DNA from: Rhodopseudomonas palustris
GTDB lineage: Bacteria; Pseudomonadota; Alphaproteobacteria; Rhizobiales; Xanthobacteraceae
Assembly (NCBI GenBank): GCA_016215605.1
Contig: JACRJB010000054.1
Coordinates: 1 to 64,000, forward strand
DNA length: 64,000 bases
Direction of reading: 5' to 3'
The translations under genes and the position numbers were made by a program. Below, piece after piece: positions 34,603 through 43,021 of the stretch (position 1 is its first letter; each line of letters starts with the position of its first letter). The notes under the pieces are model-generated. The model worked only from the letters and a program-made list of their open reading frames with translations, ran no database searches and had not been told where the DNA came from.

Positions 34603-37281
34603 ATGGTGCTGAGGATTGGGAAGGCGGCCAGCGGAGCGGCGGGGGCGGCGGCGGTGACTTTGCTTTTCGCGTCCGTCGCGAATGCGGCCTCCGGCTTCGA
34701 GCCCAACAATTATATCGGAGGTTTTGAACCCGAGCTGATCTGGGAGCTGCTGATTGGCGGCTTCGTCCTGGCGTCTTTCACCAGCGCCATCGCGTTGTGG
34801 GCGACCGCGCTGGTTCGCAAGCTGCGCCGCGCCCAGCGCCGCAAGAACGTGCTGGTCGACTCGGTGCTCAACAAGCTCCAGCAGGGTGTCGTGATCACCG
34901 ATGCGAACGGCCGTCTGGTGTTCTGCAACGACCGCTATCTCGAAATCTACGGCCTACAGCGCTCCGACGTGCCGCGCGGCATCGCCGGTCGCGACATGCT
35001 GGCGCTGCGCCGCGCGCGCGGGTCGCTCGACCTCAGCAACGAGGAGTTCCTGCGCAGCGCCGGGACGCCCGAAGGCTTCATCAGCGAACTGCCGGACGGC
35101 CGCTTCGTGCAGGTCAAATTCTCGCGGTTGGCCAATGGCGGCACGATCTCGACCCATGACGACTGCACCGAACTGCGCCGGGTGTCGAAGCAACTCGAGA
35201 CCACCACCCAGTTCCTGGAATCGGTGATCGACAACATCCCGGTCTGCGTCGCGGCCAAGAGCATCGAGGACGGCCGCTACATCCTCGCCAACCGCGCCTT
35301 CGAGAAATTGTCGCGGCTGCCGCGCGAGCGGATCATCGGCGCCACCGCCGAGGACCTGTATCCGCCGCGCTCCGCCGCAGCCATCCGCGAAGCCGACCGC
35401 ACTGCGCTGGAATCCGGCAAGAAGGGATTCCGCTCCGAACTGACGATCGAATTCGGCAAGCGCGAACTGGTTCTGGCGACCGACCGCGTGGTCGCCCACA
35501 ACGAGCGCAACGAGCCGGAGTTCATCATTGCGCTGTTCGAGGACGTCACCGATCGCCAGGTGCTGGCCCGCGAACTCGACAAGACACGGAAGTTCCTCGA
35601 ACTGGTGATCGACAACATCCCGGTCGCGCTGACCGTGCAGAACACCAGCAGCGGCCGTTACCTGCTCGCCAATCGCGGCGCCGAGATCATCCTCAACCGC
35701 CGCCGCGAGGACGCGATCGGCCTGACCTGCGGCGAAATCTTCAATCCCAAGGAAGCCCGGCTGATCGGCGAGCGCGACGAGCTCGCGATCCGTAAACGCG
35801 AGCTGATGGTCGAAGAGCATCCGATCAGCACCCGCAACGGCCTGCGCCTGTTCGTCACCCGCCGCATCACCGTCGCCGACGAGGCGGGCGCGGAGAACTA
35901 TCTGATCAAGACCCACGTCGACGTCACCGATCGCCGCCAGACCGAGGCGCGAATGGCGCACATGGCGTATCACGACGGCCTGACCGATCTGCCGAACCGC
36001 ACCGCCTTCCTGAAGGCGCTGTCGCAGATGATCGAGGCTTGCGACACCCCGCTCGACCAGTTCGCGGTGCTGTCGGTCGATCTCGACGGGCTTTCCGAAA
36101 TCAACGACGTGTTCGGCCACGCCATCGGCGATCAACTGCTGATCGAGGTCGCGCGCCGGATCGAGCAGGCGTCGCAGGGCGGCGTGGTGGCGCGGCTCAG
36201 CGGCGACGAATTCGGGCTGCTGATCGACGGGCCGCAGCCGGAAGCGGGATACGAACTCGCCGAGCGGGTGGCGAAGGCGCTGGCGAGCGGCTTCGAGATC
36301 GAGGGCAAGACCGTCCGGACCGGCGCCACCACCGGCATCGCGTTGTTTCCGCGCGACGGCCGGGACGCGGCTTCGCTGCTCGCCAATGCCGGCGCGGCGC
36401 TGTTCCGCGCCAAGGCGCAGACGCGCGGCTCGATCAGCGTGTTCGCCCCCGAGATGGACATGCAGATCCGCGACCGCCGCGTGCTGCATCAGGATCTGTC
36501 GAACGCCATCCGCAACGGCGAATTGTCGCTGTACTACCAGCCGCAGGCGGCGAGCCGCAAACAGATCGGCGAGACCGACATCGTCGGCTTCGAGGCGTTG
36601 GCGCGCTGGCGGCATCCGACCCGCGGCTTCGTGCCGCCGGGCGAGTTCATTCCGCTCGCCGAAGAGAGCGGCCTGATCGTCGAGGTCGGCGAGTGGATCC
36701 TGCGCGAGGCCTGCCGCGAAGCGGCGTCCTGGCCGAGGCCGCTGCAGGTCGCGGTGAATCTGTCGCCGGCGCAATTCCTGAACACCGACCTGGTCGCCTT
36801 CGTGCACCAGGTGCTGCTCGAAACCGGGCTGCAGCCCGGCCGACTCGAACTGGAAATCACCGAAGGCGTGCTGATCGAGGATTTCGAACGCGGCCTGACC
36901 CTGCTGCGCCGGCTGAAGACGCTCGGCGTCCGGATCTCGATGGACGATTTCGGCAGCGGCTACTCGTCGCTGACCTATCTGCAGGCGTTCCCGTTCGACA
37001 AGATCAAGATCGACCGCGCCTTCATCATGAATCTCGGCCGCAACGTCCAGTCGGCGGCGATCGTTCGCGCGGTGATCGGGCTCGGCCACGGCCTCGGCGT
37101 GTCGCTGGTGGCGGAAGGCGTCGAGACCCAGGAGCAGCTCGATTTCCTGGTCGACGAAGGCTGCGACGCGGTGCAGGGCTATCTGATCGGGCGGCCGGCG
37201 CCGATCGATCAATATCCCTGCATGGTCGGGCTGGCGTCGCGCGTCAGCACCGCCGCCGTCCTCGCGCGACAGGCGAGCTGA
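34603..37281 (+). CDS. PAS-PAS-PAS-GGDEF-EAL c-di-GMP enzyme
   Basis: 892 aa. A signal-like segment and one membrane helix (about 43-65), then three PAS domains (about 80-190, 200-320, 325-450). GGDEF follows from about 460 and EAL from about 640. The cyclase motif is SGDEF (RLSGDEFGLLI), so synthesis may be weak or regulatory. The phosphodiesterase residues are intact: FEALARW, NLSPAQF, LELEITEG and DDFGSGYSSLTYL. Predicted to hydrolyse c-di-GMP in response to PAS-sensed signals at the membrane. ATG 34603 is the best start. Confidence 0.93.
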   Translation: MVLRIGKAASGAAGAAAVTLLFASVANAASGFEPNNYIGGFEPELIWELLIGGFVLASFTSAIALWATALVRKLRRAQRRKNVLVDSVLNKLQQGVVITDANGRLVFCNDRYLEIYGLQRSDVPRGIAGRDMLALRRARGSLDLSNEEFLRSAGTPEGFISELPDGRFVQVKFSRLANGGTISTHDDCTELRRVSKQLETTTQFLESVIDNIPVCVAAKSIEDGRYILANRAFEKLSRLPRERIIGATAEDLYPPRSAAAIREADRTALESGKKGFRSELTIEFGKRELVLATDRVVAHNERNEPEFIIALFEDVTDRQVLARELDKTRKFLELVIDNIPVALTVQNTSSGRYLLANRGAEIILNRRREDAIGLTCGEIFNPKEARLIGERDELAIRKRELMVEEHPISTRNGLRLFVTRRITVADEAGAENYLIKTHVDVTDRRQTEARMAHMAYHDGLTDLPNRTAFLKALSQMIEACDTPLDQFAVLSVDLDGLSEINDVFGHAIGDQLLIEVARRIEQASQGGVVARLSGDEFGLLIDGPQPEAGYELAERVAKALASGFEIEGKTVRTGATTGIALFPRDGRDAASLLANAGAALFRAKAQTRGSISVFAPEMDMQIRDRRVLHQDLSNAIRNGELSLYYQPQAASRKQIGETDIVGFEALARWRHPTRGFVPPGEFIPLAEESGLIVEVGEWILREACREAASWPRPLQVAVNLSPAQFLNTDLVAFVHQVLLETGLQPGRLELEITEGVLIEDFERGLTLLRRLKTLGVRISMDDFGSGYSSLTYLQAFPFDKIKIDRAFIMNLGRNVQSAAIVRAVIGLGHGLGVSLVAEGVETQEQLDFLVDEGCDAVQGYLIGRPAPIDQYPCMVGLASRVSTAAVLARQAS

Positions 37282-37314
37282 TCGCCCGCCCGTCGCCGCC
37301 GCAGCCGAGTCGGC

Positions 37315-38256
37315 TCAAGCTTTGGTTGGATTGCCGCCGAACGCCACCGGCGTCTGCGGCCGCTCGTCGACATGCAGCGTGAACAGGTCCGGCCGCGCAT
37401 AGTGGCCGACCGCATCGAAGTCGAGCGTCGATCCGAGAATGTCGTCGGTGTCGATGTCGGCGGTGAGGATGCCTTCTTCGTCGAGCAGCGGCCCGGCGAG
37501 CACTTCGCCGAGCGGCCCGACGATCACCGAGCGGCCGTGCATCATCCACTCGTCCGCGCCGGCTTCGATCCGGGTGGCGTAGTCCGCCGGGAAATCCGAG
37601 CGGCGCATCACCTGGCAGGCGCCGATCACGAAGCAGCGGCCCTCCAGCGCGATGTGGCGCATGGTGGCGATCCAGCTCTCGCGGTCGTCGGCGGTCGGCG
37701 CCGCCCAGATCTGCACGCCCTTGGCGTAGTACGCCGCGCGCATCAGCGGCATGTAGTGCTCCCAGCAGATCGCGCCACCGAGCTTGCCGTAGGGCGTGTC
37801 GACCACAGTCAGCGTCGAGCCGTCGCCGAAGCCCCACACCAGCCGCTCCGAGCCGGTCGGCATGATCTTGCGGTGAATGCCGAGTAGGCCGTTCGGCGCC
37901 AGATACAGCGCCGTGCAATACAGCGTGCCGCCCTCGCGTTCGATCACGCCGACCACGGCGTGGATGGCGTGCTCGGCGCAGGCGGCGACGAGCTGGTCGA
38001 CCTCGGGACCCGGGATGCTGATCGAGCCGCGGACGTAGCGGGCGAAATCCGCGCGGCCTTCCGGCGTGCGGCGGCCGATCGCGCAGCCGAAGTCGAGGCC
38101 CTTCGGATAGCCGCCGATGAAGGCTTCGGGAAACACCGCGAGCTGGACGCCCTTGGCGGCGGCTTCGCCGATCAGCGCGACGGTGCGGGCGGTCGCGGCA
38201 GCGGCGTCGAACGGAACGGTGGTCGCCTGAACGGCCGCGACTTTCAGTTTGGCCAT
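37315..38256 (-). CDS. Nitrilase
   Basis: 313 aa. Catalytic triad visible: Glu44 in AVFPEAFIGGYPKG, Lys130 in IHRKIMPTGSERLVWGFGDG, and Cys164 in GGAICWEHYMPLMR. The CWEHYMPL form is that of true nitrilases (nitrile to acid plus ammonia) rather than amidases. Last gene of an apparent leftward operon with a flavin-reductase-like gene and a nitrate/sulfonate-type ABC importer, suggesting use of an imported nitrile as a nitrogen source. Confidence 0.93.
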   Translation of the reverse strand: MAKLKVAAVQATTVPFDAAAATARTVALIGEAAAKGVQLAVFPEAFIGGYPKGLDFGCAIGRRTPEGRADFARYVRGSISIPGPEVDQLVAACAEHAIHAVVGVIEREGGTLYCTALYLAPNGLLGIHRKIMPTGSERLVWGFGDGSTLTVVDTPYGKLGGAICWEHYMPLMRAAYYAKGVQIWAAPTADDRESWIATMRHIALEGRCFVIGACQVMRRSDFPADYATRIEAGADEWMMHGRSVIVGPLGEVLAGPLLDEEGILTADIDTDDILGSTLDFDAVGHYARPDLFTLHVDERPQTPVAFGGNPTKA

Positions 38257-38267
38257 TTGATGAGTCC

Positions 38268-38939
38268 TTATGATGCGGTGGTGAGAGTGATCTGAGCGTC
38301 CCGCCACAGCGGACGGTCGAGATCGAACAAATCGCGGGTGCGGGTGTAGGCGGAGGCGCCGTGCATGCGGCCGACGAGATCGAGCGCGGCATGATCGACG
38401 CGCGGGCGCTGCGGATCGCCGGTCAGAACATGCTGAGCGTAGTGCGCGTGCAGCACTTCGCCGACCACCATCGCCTGACCGGGGCCGGTGTCGAGCCAAT
38501 GCGTGCGGCGGCATTCGAATGCGACCGGCGAGGCGGCGATGCGCGGCGGTGCGATCGCGACGCTGGGCAGTGTCCCAAGCCCCGCGAGGTCGAGTTCGTC
38601 GACCTCCGGCGGAGCCTCGACGCAGGTGGCGTTCATCGCCTCGACCAGATTGAACGGCACGAGGTTGACGACGAATTCGCCGGTGGCGCGGATGTTGGCG
38701 GCCGTATCCTTCGGCGCGTCGGGCCGCGCCAGAATGCCGAGCGCGACCACCGGCCGGTCGGAGCCGAACATGTTGAAGAACGAGTAGGGCGCCGCGTTGA
38801 TACAGCCGTCGGGCGAGCGCGTGACGACCCAGGCGATCGGGCGCGGCATGATGGTCGAGGCCATCAACCGATAGCGATCCGCGCCGGACATCTGGGCGAA
38901 GTCGAAGTGGCGTTGTGGCTGTGATACCAAGTCGTGCAT
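38268..38939 (-). CDS. Flavin reductase-like FMN-binding protein
   Basis: 223 aa with the split-barrel flavin reductase pattern: STIMPRPIAWVVTRSPDGCI, NAAPYSFFNMFGSDRP and VNLVPFNLVEAMN. These bind FMN and may supply reduced flavin or reduce small substrates. It starts 166 nt after the binding-protein gene and ends 11 nt before the nitrilase. Its part in nitrile metabolism is unclear. Confidence 0.85.
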   Translation of the reverse strand: MHDLVSQPQRHFDFAQMSGADRYRLMASTIMPRPIAWVVTRSPDGCINAAPYSFFNMFGSDRPVVALGILARPDAPKDTAANIRATGEFVVNLVPFNLVEAMNATCVEAPPEVDELDLAGLGTLPSVAIAPPRIAASPVAFECRRTHWLDTGPGQAMVVGEVLHAHYAQHVLTGDPQRPRVDHAALDLVGRMHGASAYTRTRDLFDLDRPLWRDAQITLTTAS

Positions 38940-38956
38940 TTTGGCTAACGGTTCTC

Positions 38957-39046
38957 GTCATGGCCGGGCTCGGCCCGGCCATCCACGGTCTTACTTGAAG
39001 TCGTCGCCCAAAGGCGTGGATGGCCGGCACAAGGCCGGCCATGACG
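38957..39046. repeat. Palindromic repeat, family C
   Basis: Ends GTCATGGCCGGGCTCGGCCC and AAGGCCGGCCATGACGG in inverted orientation. It sits inside the nitrilase operon, between the binding-protein and flavin reductase genes. Confidence 0.8.
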
Positions 39047-39105
39047 GTGTTGAACGGAAGTGCCTAACGTCATTGACGACGGACGCGGAGCGTCGTGTCG
39101 ACCGA

Positions 39106-40161
39106 TCAGGCGCGGGTGATCTTCACGCTCTTCGGGTCGAAGCCCTTGGCCGCGGCTTCCTTGTCGGCGGCGCTGGCGATCGTGGTGTCGACGAACTTGG
39201 TCACGTCGGGCACGCGCGGCAGCAGCTTGTTTTCGACGCCCCATTTGGCGAGCGTGTCCATCTTGGCGATCTGCGCCGGCGTCAGCGTTGCCTTGATGTC
39301 GGTGAACGACTTGGCGCTCCACGCCGGATCGTAGCTCGACGCCTTCTCCAGCACTTCGACCGGAATGTTCTTGGCGGGCTCCAGCGTGCGGAACCAGCCG
39401 TTGACCAGATCGTGGTTCTGGCTGGCGAAGAACAGCGCTTCGGAATTCGCCTTCAGCGTGCGCTTCAGCACGTCCGGACGGTCCTTGAAGAAGCGGTTGT
39501 TGGCGGCGAGCGCGATCACCGGCGTGACGTTCTGCGACACCACCTGGGCGAAGCCGGCATTCTCGAAGAACGACACGAACGGATCGTAAGTGAAGAACGC
39601 GTCGATGCGCTGCGAACCGACCGCGTCGGCGAGTTCGGCGGGGCCGACATTGACGAAGGTGACGTCCTTGCCCGGTGTCAGCCCGGCCTTCGCCACGGCT
39701 TCCTGCGCGTTCTGGAACGCGGTGATGCCGAAGGTGCCGAACACCTGCTTGCCCTTCAGGCCGGCGAGATCGGTGATACCGGACTTCTTGGTGGTGAGCA
39801 CGGCCGAGCGGAAGATCGCCTGCGACGACACCGTGGTGACCGGCGCGCCGATCGCCATCGTGGTGACGGCCGCGAAGTCGGACAGCGTGCCGATATCGGC
39901 CGCGCCCGAGACCAGCGCCTCGGTGATCGCCGGCGACGCGGCGAGCTGGATCATCTCCATCTTCAGGCCGTTGCGCTCCGCGATGTCGGTGCGCATCAGC
40001 ACGTGGGCGATCTGGGCCGACACCGTGGTGGTGTTGAACCAGCCCATCTTGACGACGTCGGCTCCCTGCGCGCGCAGGATCGACGGCGCCGCGAGCGGCA
40101 TGGTGGCGGCAAAGCCGGCGGCGAGCTGTCCGAAGCGGCGGCGCGATAGATTGATGGTCAC
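39106..40161 (-). CDS. ABC importer periplasmic binding protein (NMT1/SsuA-like)
   Basis: 351 aa. Twin-arginine signal (LSRRRFGQLAAGFAATMPLA), so possibly Tat-exported. The mature part follows the nitrate/sulfonate/taurine binding-protein pattern (VKMGWFNTTTVSAQIAHVLM, ALVSGAADIGTLSDFAAVT, FGTFGITAFQNAQEAV). It should capture a small anionic or neutral ligand for the adjacent ATPase and permease. Ligand unknown; the nitrilase in the operon suggests a nitrile or related nitrogen compound. Confidence 0.88.
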   Translation of the reverse strand: MTINLSRRRFGQLAAGFAATMPLAAPSILRAQGADVVKMGWFNTTTVSAQIAHVLMRTDIAERNGLKMEMIQLAASPAITEALVSGAADIGTLSDFAAVTTMAIGAPVTTVSSQAIFRSAVLTTKKSGITDLAGLKGKQVFGTFGITAFQNAQEAVAKAGLTPGKDVTFVNVGPAELADAVGSQRIDAFFTYDPFVSFFENAGFAQVVSQNVTPVIALAANNRFFKDRPDVLKRTLKANSEALFFASQNHDLVNGWFRTLEPAKNIPVEVLEKASSYDPAWSAKSFTDIKATLTPAQIAKMDTLAKWGVENKLLPRVPDVTKFVDTTIASAADKEAAAKGFDPKSVKITRA

Positions 40162-40164
40162 GGC

Positions 40165-41019
40165 TTAGTCCCCCTTTTGCCATTCAGGCTTCAGCGTCTC
40201 CCAGAGGTCTTTGACCGTGGAGACGAACCATGGATCGGAACGCATTTCGGCGGTGCGCGGCCGCGGCAGCGGCACCAGCACTTCGTCGCGCACCCGGCCG
40301 GGGCGCGGGCTCATCACCACGACGCGGTCGGCGAGAAACACCGCCTCGTCGATGCCGTGGGTGACGAAGATGACGGTCTTGCCGGCCTCGGTGGAGATGC
40401 GGGCGATTTCTTCCTGCAGCAGCACGCGGGTTTGCGCGTCGAGCGCGCCGAACGGCTCGTCCATCAAGAGGATGTCGGGATCGGGCGCCAGCGCGCGAGC
40501 GATCGCGGCGCGCTGCTTCATGCCGCCGGACATCTGATGCGGATATTTGTCTTCGAAGCCGGAGAGATGCACGGTGGCGATCAGCGCCCGGGCGATCTCG
40601 GCGCGCTGCGCCTTCGGTAGGCCCTTCGCCTTGAGGCCGAACTCGACGTTCTGCTGCACCGTCATCCAGCCGAACAGCGCGTAGTCCTGAAACACCACGG
40701 TCCGCGAGGCGTCGGGCTTGGAGATCGGCCGGCCGTTCTGCAGGATGTGGCCGCTGGAGGCCGACTGGAAGCCGGCGATGATGCCGAGCAGCGTCGACTT
40801 TCCGCAGCCCGACGGGCCGAGCAGCGAGATGAACTCGCCCTTCTTGATGCGTAGCGACACGCCGTCGAGCGCGATCACCGCCTGGTGGGTCGTCTTGGAG
40901 TCGTAGACCTTGCCGACGTTGCGGATGTCGATCTGGACTTCGGCGGCTGCGGCGCGGGCGGCGGTGGCCGGCGCGGCAGCGGGGATAGCGGCGGTTGCCA
41001 ATGCGAGATTTGCGGTCAT
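40165..41019 (-). CDS. ABC importer ATPase (nitrate/sulfonate/taurine type)
   Basis: 284 aa with an Ala-rich N-terminal extension of about 25 residues. Walker A LLGPSGCGKSTLL, signature HQMSGGMKQRAAIARAL, Walker B DILLMDEPFGALD and H-loop VTHGIDEAV are intact. It lies 3 nt upstream of the binding-protein gene and 9 nt downstream of the permease gene, in one operon. Confidence 0.95.
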   Translation of the reverse strand: MTANLALATAAIPAAAPATAARAAAAEVQIDIRNVGKVYDSKTTHQAVIALDGVSLRIKKGEFISLLGPSGCGKSTLLGIIAGFQSASSGHILQNGRPISKPDASRTVVFQDYALFGWMTVQQNVEFGLKAKGLPKAQRAEIARALIATVHLSGFEDKYPHQMSGGMKQRAAIARALAPDPDILLMDEPFGALDAQTRVLLQEEIARISTEAGKTVIFVTHGIDEAVFLADRVVVMSPRPGRVRDEVLVPLPRPRTAEMRSDPWFVSTVKDLWETLKPEWQKGD

Positions 41020-41028
41020 GGGTGTGCC

Positions 41029-41862
41029 TCAGCTGCGCTCGGAAGGAGCCCACGCGTTCACGCGCCGCTCGATGCGTTCAAGGATCGCCGACATTGCGAA
41101 GCCGACCAGTCCGATCGTCACCATGCCGGCGACGACGTTGTTGATCTGGAAGAGCATGCGCGACTGCTGGATCAGGTAGCCGAGGCCGGTCTGGGCGGCG
41201 ATCAGCTCGGCGGTGACGACGCACATCCAGCCGACGCCGAGCGCGATGCGCAGGCCCGGCAGGATGATCGGCAGCGAGGCGGGGATCAGCACGTCGGTGA
41301 ACAGCTGCCAGGGCTTGGCGCCGAGGCACAGCGCGGCGTTCATCTGGTTGCGGTCGAGGCCGCGGATCGCCGTGTAGGTGGCGATGAACACCGGGAAGAC
41401 GGCGCCGAGGAACACCAGGAAGTAAGAGGCGGCATCGCCGAGCCCGAACCACAGGATGGTGATCGGGATCCAGGCCAGAGGCGGGATCGGCCGCAGCGCC
41501 TCGATCACCGGCCGCACGTAATCCGAGACCGTGCGCCACCAGCCGCACAGCAGGCCGAGCGCCAGCCCGACGATGCAGGCGAACAGAAAGCCGACCGCGA
41601 CGCGTTGCAGGCTGGCGCCGAGATGGATCCACAGCGAGCCGTCGAGCGCGAGCTGCCACAGCGCCTCGGCGATCGCCACCGGCGAGGGCAGCAGGAAGCC
41701 GTCGACCAAATTGAGCTGCGTCACCGCCTGCCAGATCGCGAAGAACGCCGTCAGCCCGACCGCCGCCCGCATCGGCCGGCCCGCGAAGGCGGTCTGCAGC
41801 ATCGTGGTTCGTGGCCTCGTCGTTTCGACCGGCAGGCGGCCCGCATCGGCTTCGGCTTCCAT
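41029..41862 (-). CDS. ABC importer permease (nitrate/sulfonate/taurine type)
   Basis: 277 aa, about six membrane helices. The permease EAA-like loop reads ALCLGAKPWQLFTDVLIPAS LP, and EALRPIPPLAWIPITILWFG is typical of the SsuC/TauC family. ATG 41862 has SD GGAGGA; the frame runs upstream without support. First gene of the leftward operon; its start is 49 nt from the nearer operator copy. Confidence 0.93.
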   Translation of the reverse strand: MEAEADAGRLPVETTRPRTTMLQTAFAGRPMRAAVGLTAFFAIWQAVTQLNLVDGFLLPSPVAIAEALWQLALDGSLWIHLGASLQRVAVGFLFACIVGLALGLLCGWWRTVSDYVRPVIEALRPIPPLAWIPITILWFGLGDAASYFLVFLGAVFPVFIATYTAIRGLDRNQMNAALCLGAKPWQLFTDVLIPASLPIILPGLRIALGVGWMCVVTAELIAAQTGLGYLIQQSRMLFQINNVVAGMVTIGLVGFAMSAILERIERRVNAWAPSERS

Positions 41863-41910
41863 CCGCAAATCCTCCGTTCGTCGTGCTCGGCATCTCAGGA
41901 CTGGCTCAGA

Positions 41911-41938
41911 ATGGAATATGTCGGATAATTCCGTCAAT
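41911..41938. promoter_or_regulatory. Operator copy 1 (TGTCGG-N6-CCGTCA)
   Basis: 28-nt unit nearly repeated at 42041-42068, with a palindromic core TGTCGG-N6-CCGTCA. It lies 49 nt upstream of the permease start, where it could repress or activate the nitrilase-transporter operon. Confidence 0.6.
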
Positions 41939-42040
41939 CTGATTCGTTTGTCGGGCGGTATATAAATCGGGCAAAAACTCGAAAATACTGCATATCATCA
42001 CGCCAGTTGCCGGCGACGTGGGCATATTGAGCAATCAGCA

Positions 42041-42068
42041 TTGGAATTTGTCGGGAAAATCCGACAAT
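42041..42068. promoter_or_regulatory. Operator copy 2 (TTGTCGG-N6-CCGACAA)
   Basis: Perfect 7-bp inverted repeat TTGTCGG / CCGACAA at 42048-42067, within a 28-nt unit repeated at 41911-41938 in the same orientation, exactly 130 bp apart. It lies 54 nt upstream of the regulator gene. Confidence 0.65.
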
Positions 42069-42121
42069 AGACGTTGGGACCCGGATCGGACATGGTCGGC
42101 CGGCATCCGCGGGGTGGGACG

Positions 42122-42898
42122 ATGGTGGATATCGAAGGAAAACTGGCCCGGATCGGCATCACCGGGACGCTGTACAAGCTGTATCTGACCGCAGTCGGCC
42201 TCGGCGGCGCGTCGGTGACGGCGGTTGCCGCCAAGGCCGGGCTGCCGCGCACCACCGCGCATGACGCGCTCGCCAAGCTGGAAGCCGAGGGGCTGGTCCG
42301 GTTCGTCGACCACGGCAAGCGGCGTTTCGTCGTCGCCCAGGAGCCGGGCATCCTGCTGGAGCGGCTCGAGGCGCGGCGGACGATGCTCGAAGACGTCATG
42401 CCGGTGCTGCGCTCGATGTATCATCACGAGAGCGGCCAGCCCAACGTCCGCTTCCATCCGGGGCCGGACGGTATCCGCACCACGCTGTGGGACACGTTGT
42501 CCGGCGGCGACAAGGTGCTGCGCGCGACGCTGTCGATGCGCGAATTGATGGCCGAGCCCGGCCTCGAAGAGATGGAGCGCTATCTGCTCGAACGCGCCCG
42601 CCGCGGCATCTGGCTGCGGGTGATCCGCTCCGCCGAGCGCGACATCGCGCCGATCTGGCCGTCGAGCCAGGAGCACCGCCGCGAGCTGCGCTACGCGCCG
42701 CATGAACACACGCTGGCGATGACCTGCTTCATCTACGGCAACAAGGTCTGTCTGATCTCGTCCGCCCGCGAAAGCTACGGCCTGATCATCGACAGCGCCG
42801 AGTTCGCGAAGTTTCAGGCGTCGATGTTCGATGCGATGTGGAGTCTCAGTACGCCGGACGCCGAGCCGGCGATTCACACGCCCGACGCCGAGGTCTGA
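42122..42898 (+). CDS. TrmB-family-like transcriptional regulator
   Basis: 258 aa. N-terminal winged HTH (about 1-75: LARIGITGTLYKLYLTAVGL, then AVAAKAGLPRTTAHDALAKL and FVDHGKRRFVVAQEP) of the TrmB/MarR-like kind. A C-terminal effector domain follows (RATLSMRELMAEPGLEEMER, IYGNKVCLISSARESYGLII), resembling the TrmB phospholipase-D-like module. Divergent from the nitrilase-transporter operon with duplicated operators between, so it is the likely local regulator. ATG 42122 has a GGGGTGGG SD. Confidence 0.8.
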   Translation: MVDIEGKLARIGITGTLYKLYLTAVGLGGASVTAVAAKAGLPRTTAHDALAKLEAEGLVRFVDHGKRRFVVAQEPGILLERLEARRTMLEDVMPVLRSMYHHESGQPNVRFHPGPDGIRTTLWDTLSGGDKVLRATLSMRELMAEPGLEEMERYLLERARRGIWLRVIRSAERDIAPIWPSSQEHRRELRYAPHEHTLAMTCFIYGNKVCLISSARESYGLIIDSAEFAKFQASMFDAMWSLSTPDAEPAIHTPDAEV

Positions 42899-43021
42899 CG
42901 CCGCCGCCGACGTCGCGCGGCGTACCGAGCCCGTCCTTCGCGGCTGTTGAGCGCCGTGCGATTGGCCGCTACAGCTTGCCGGTTGTGTTTGGATCAGAGC
43001 TGGGCTGTCGAGGCGCTGGGG

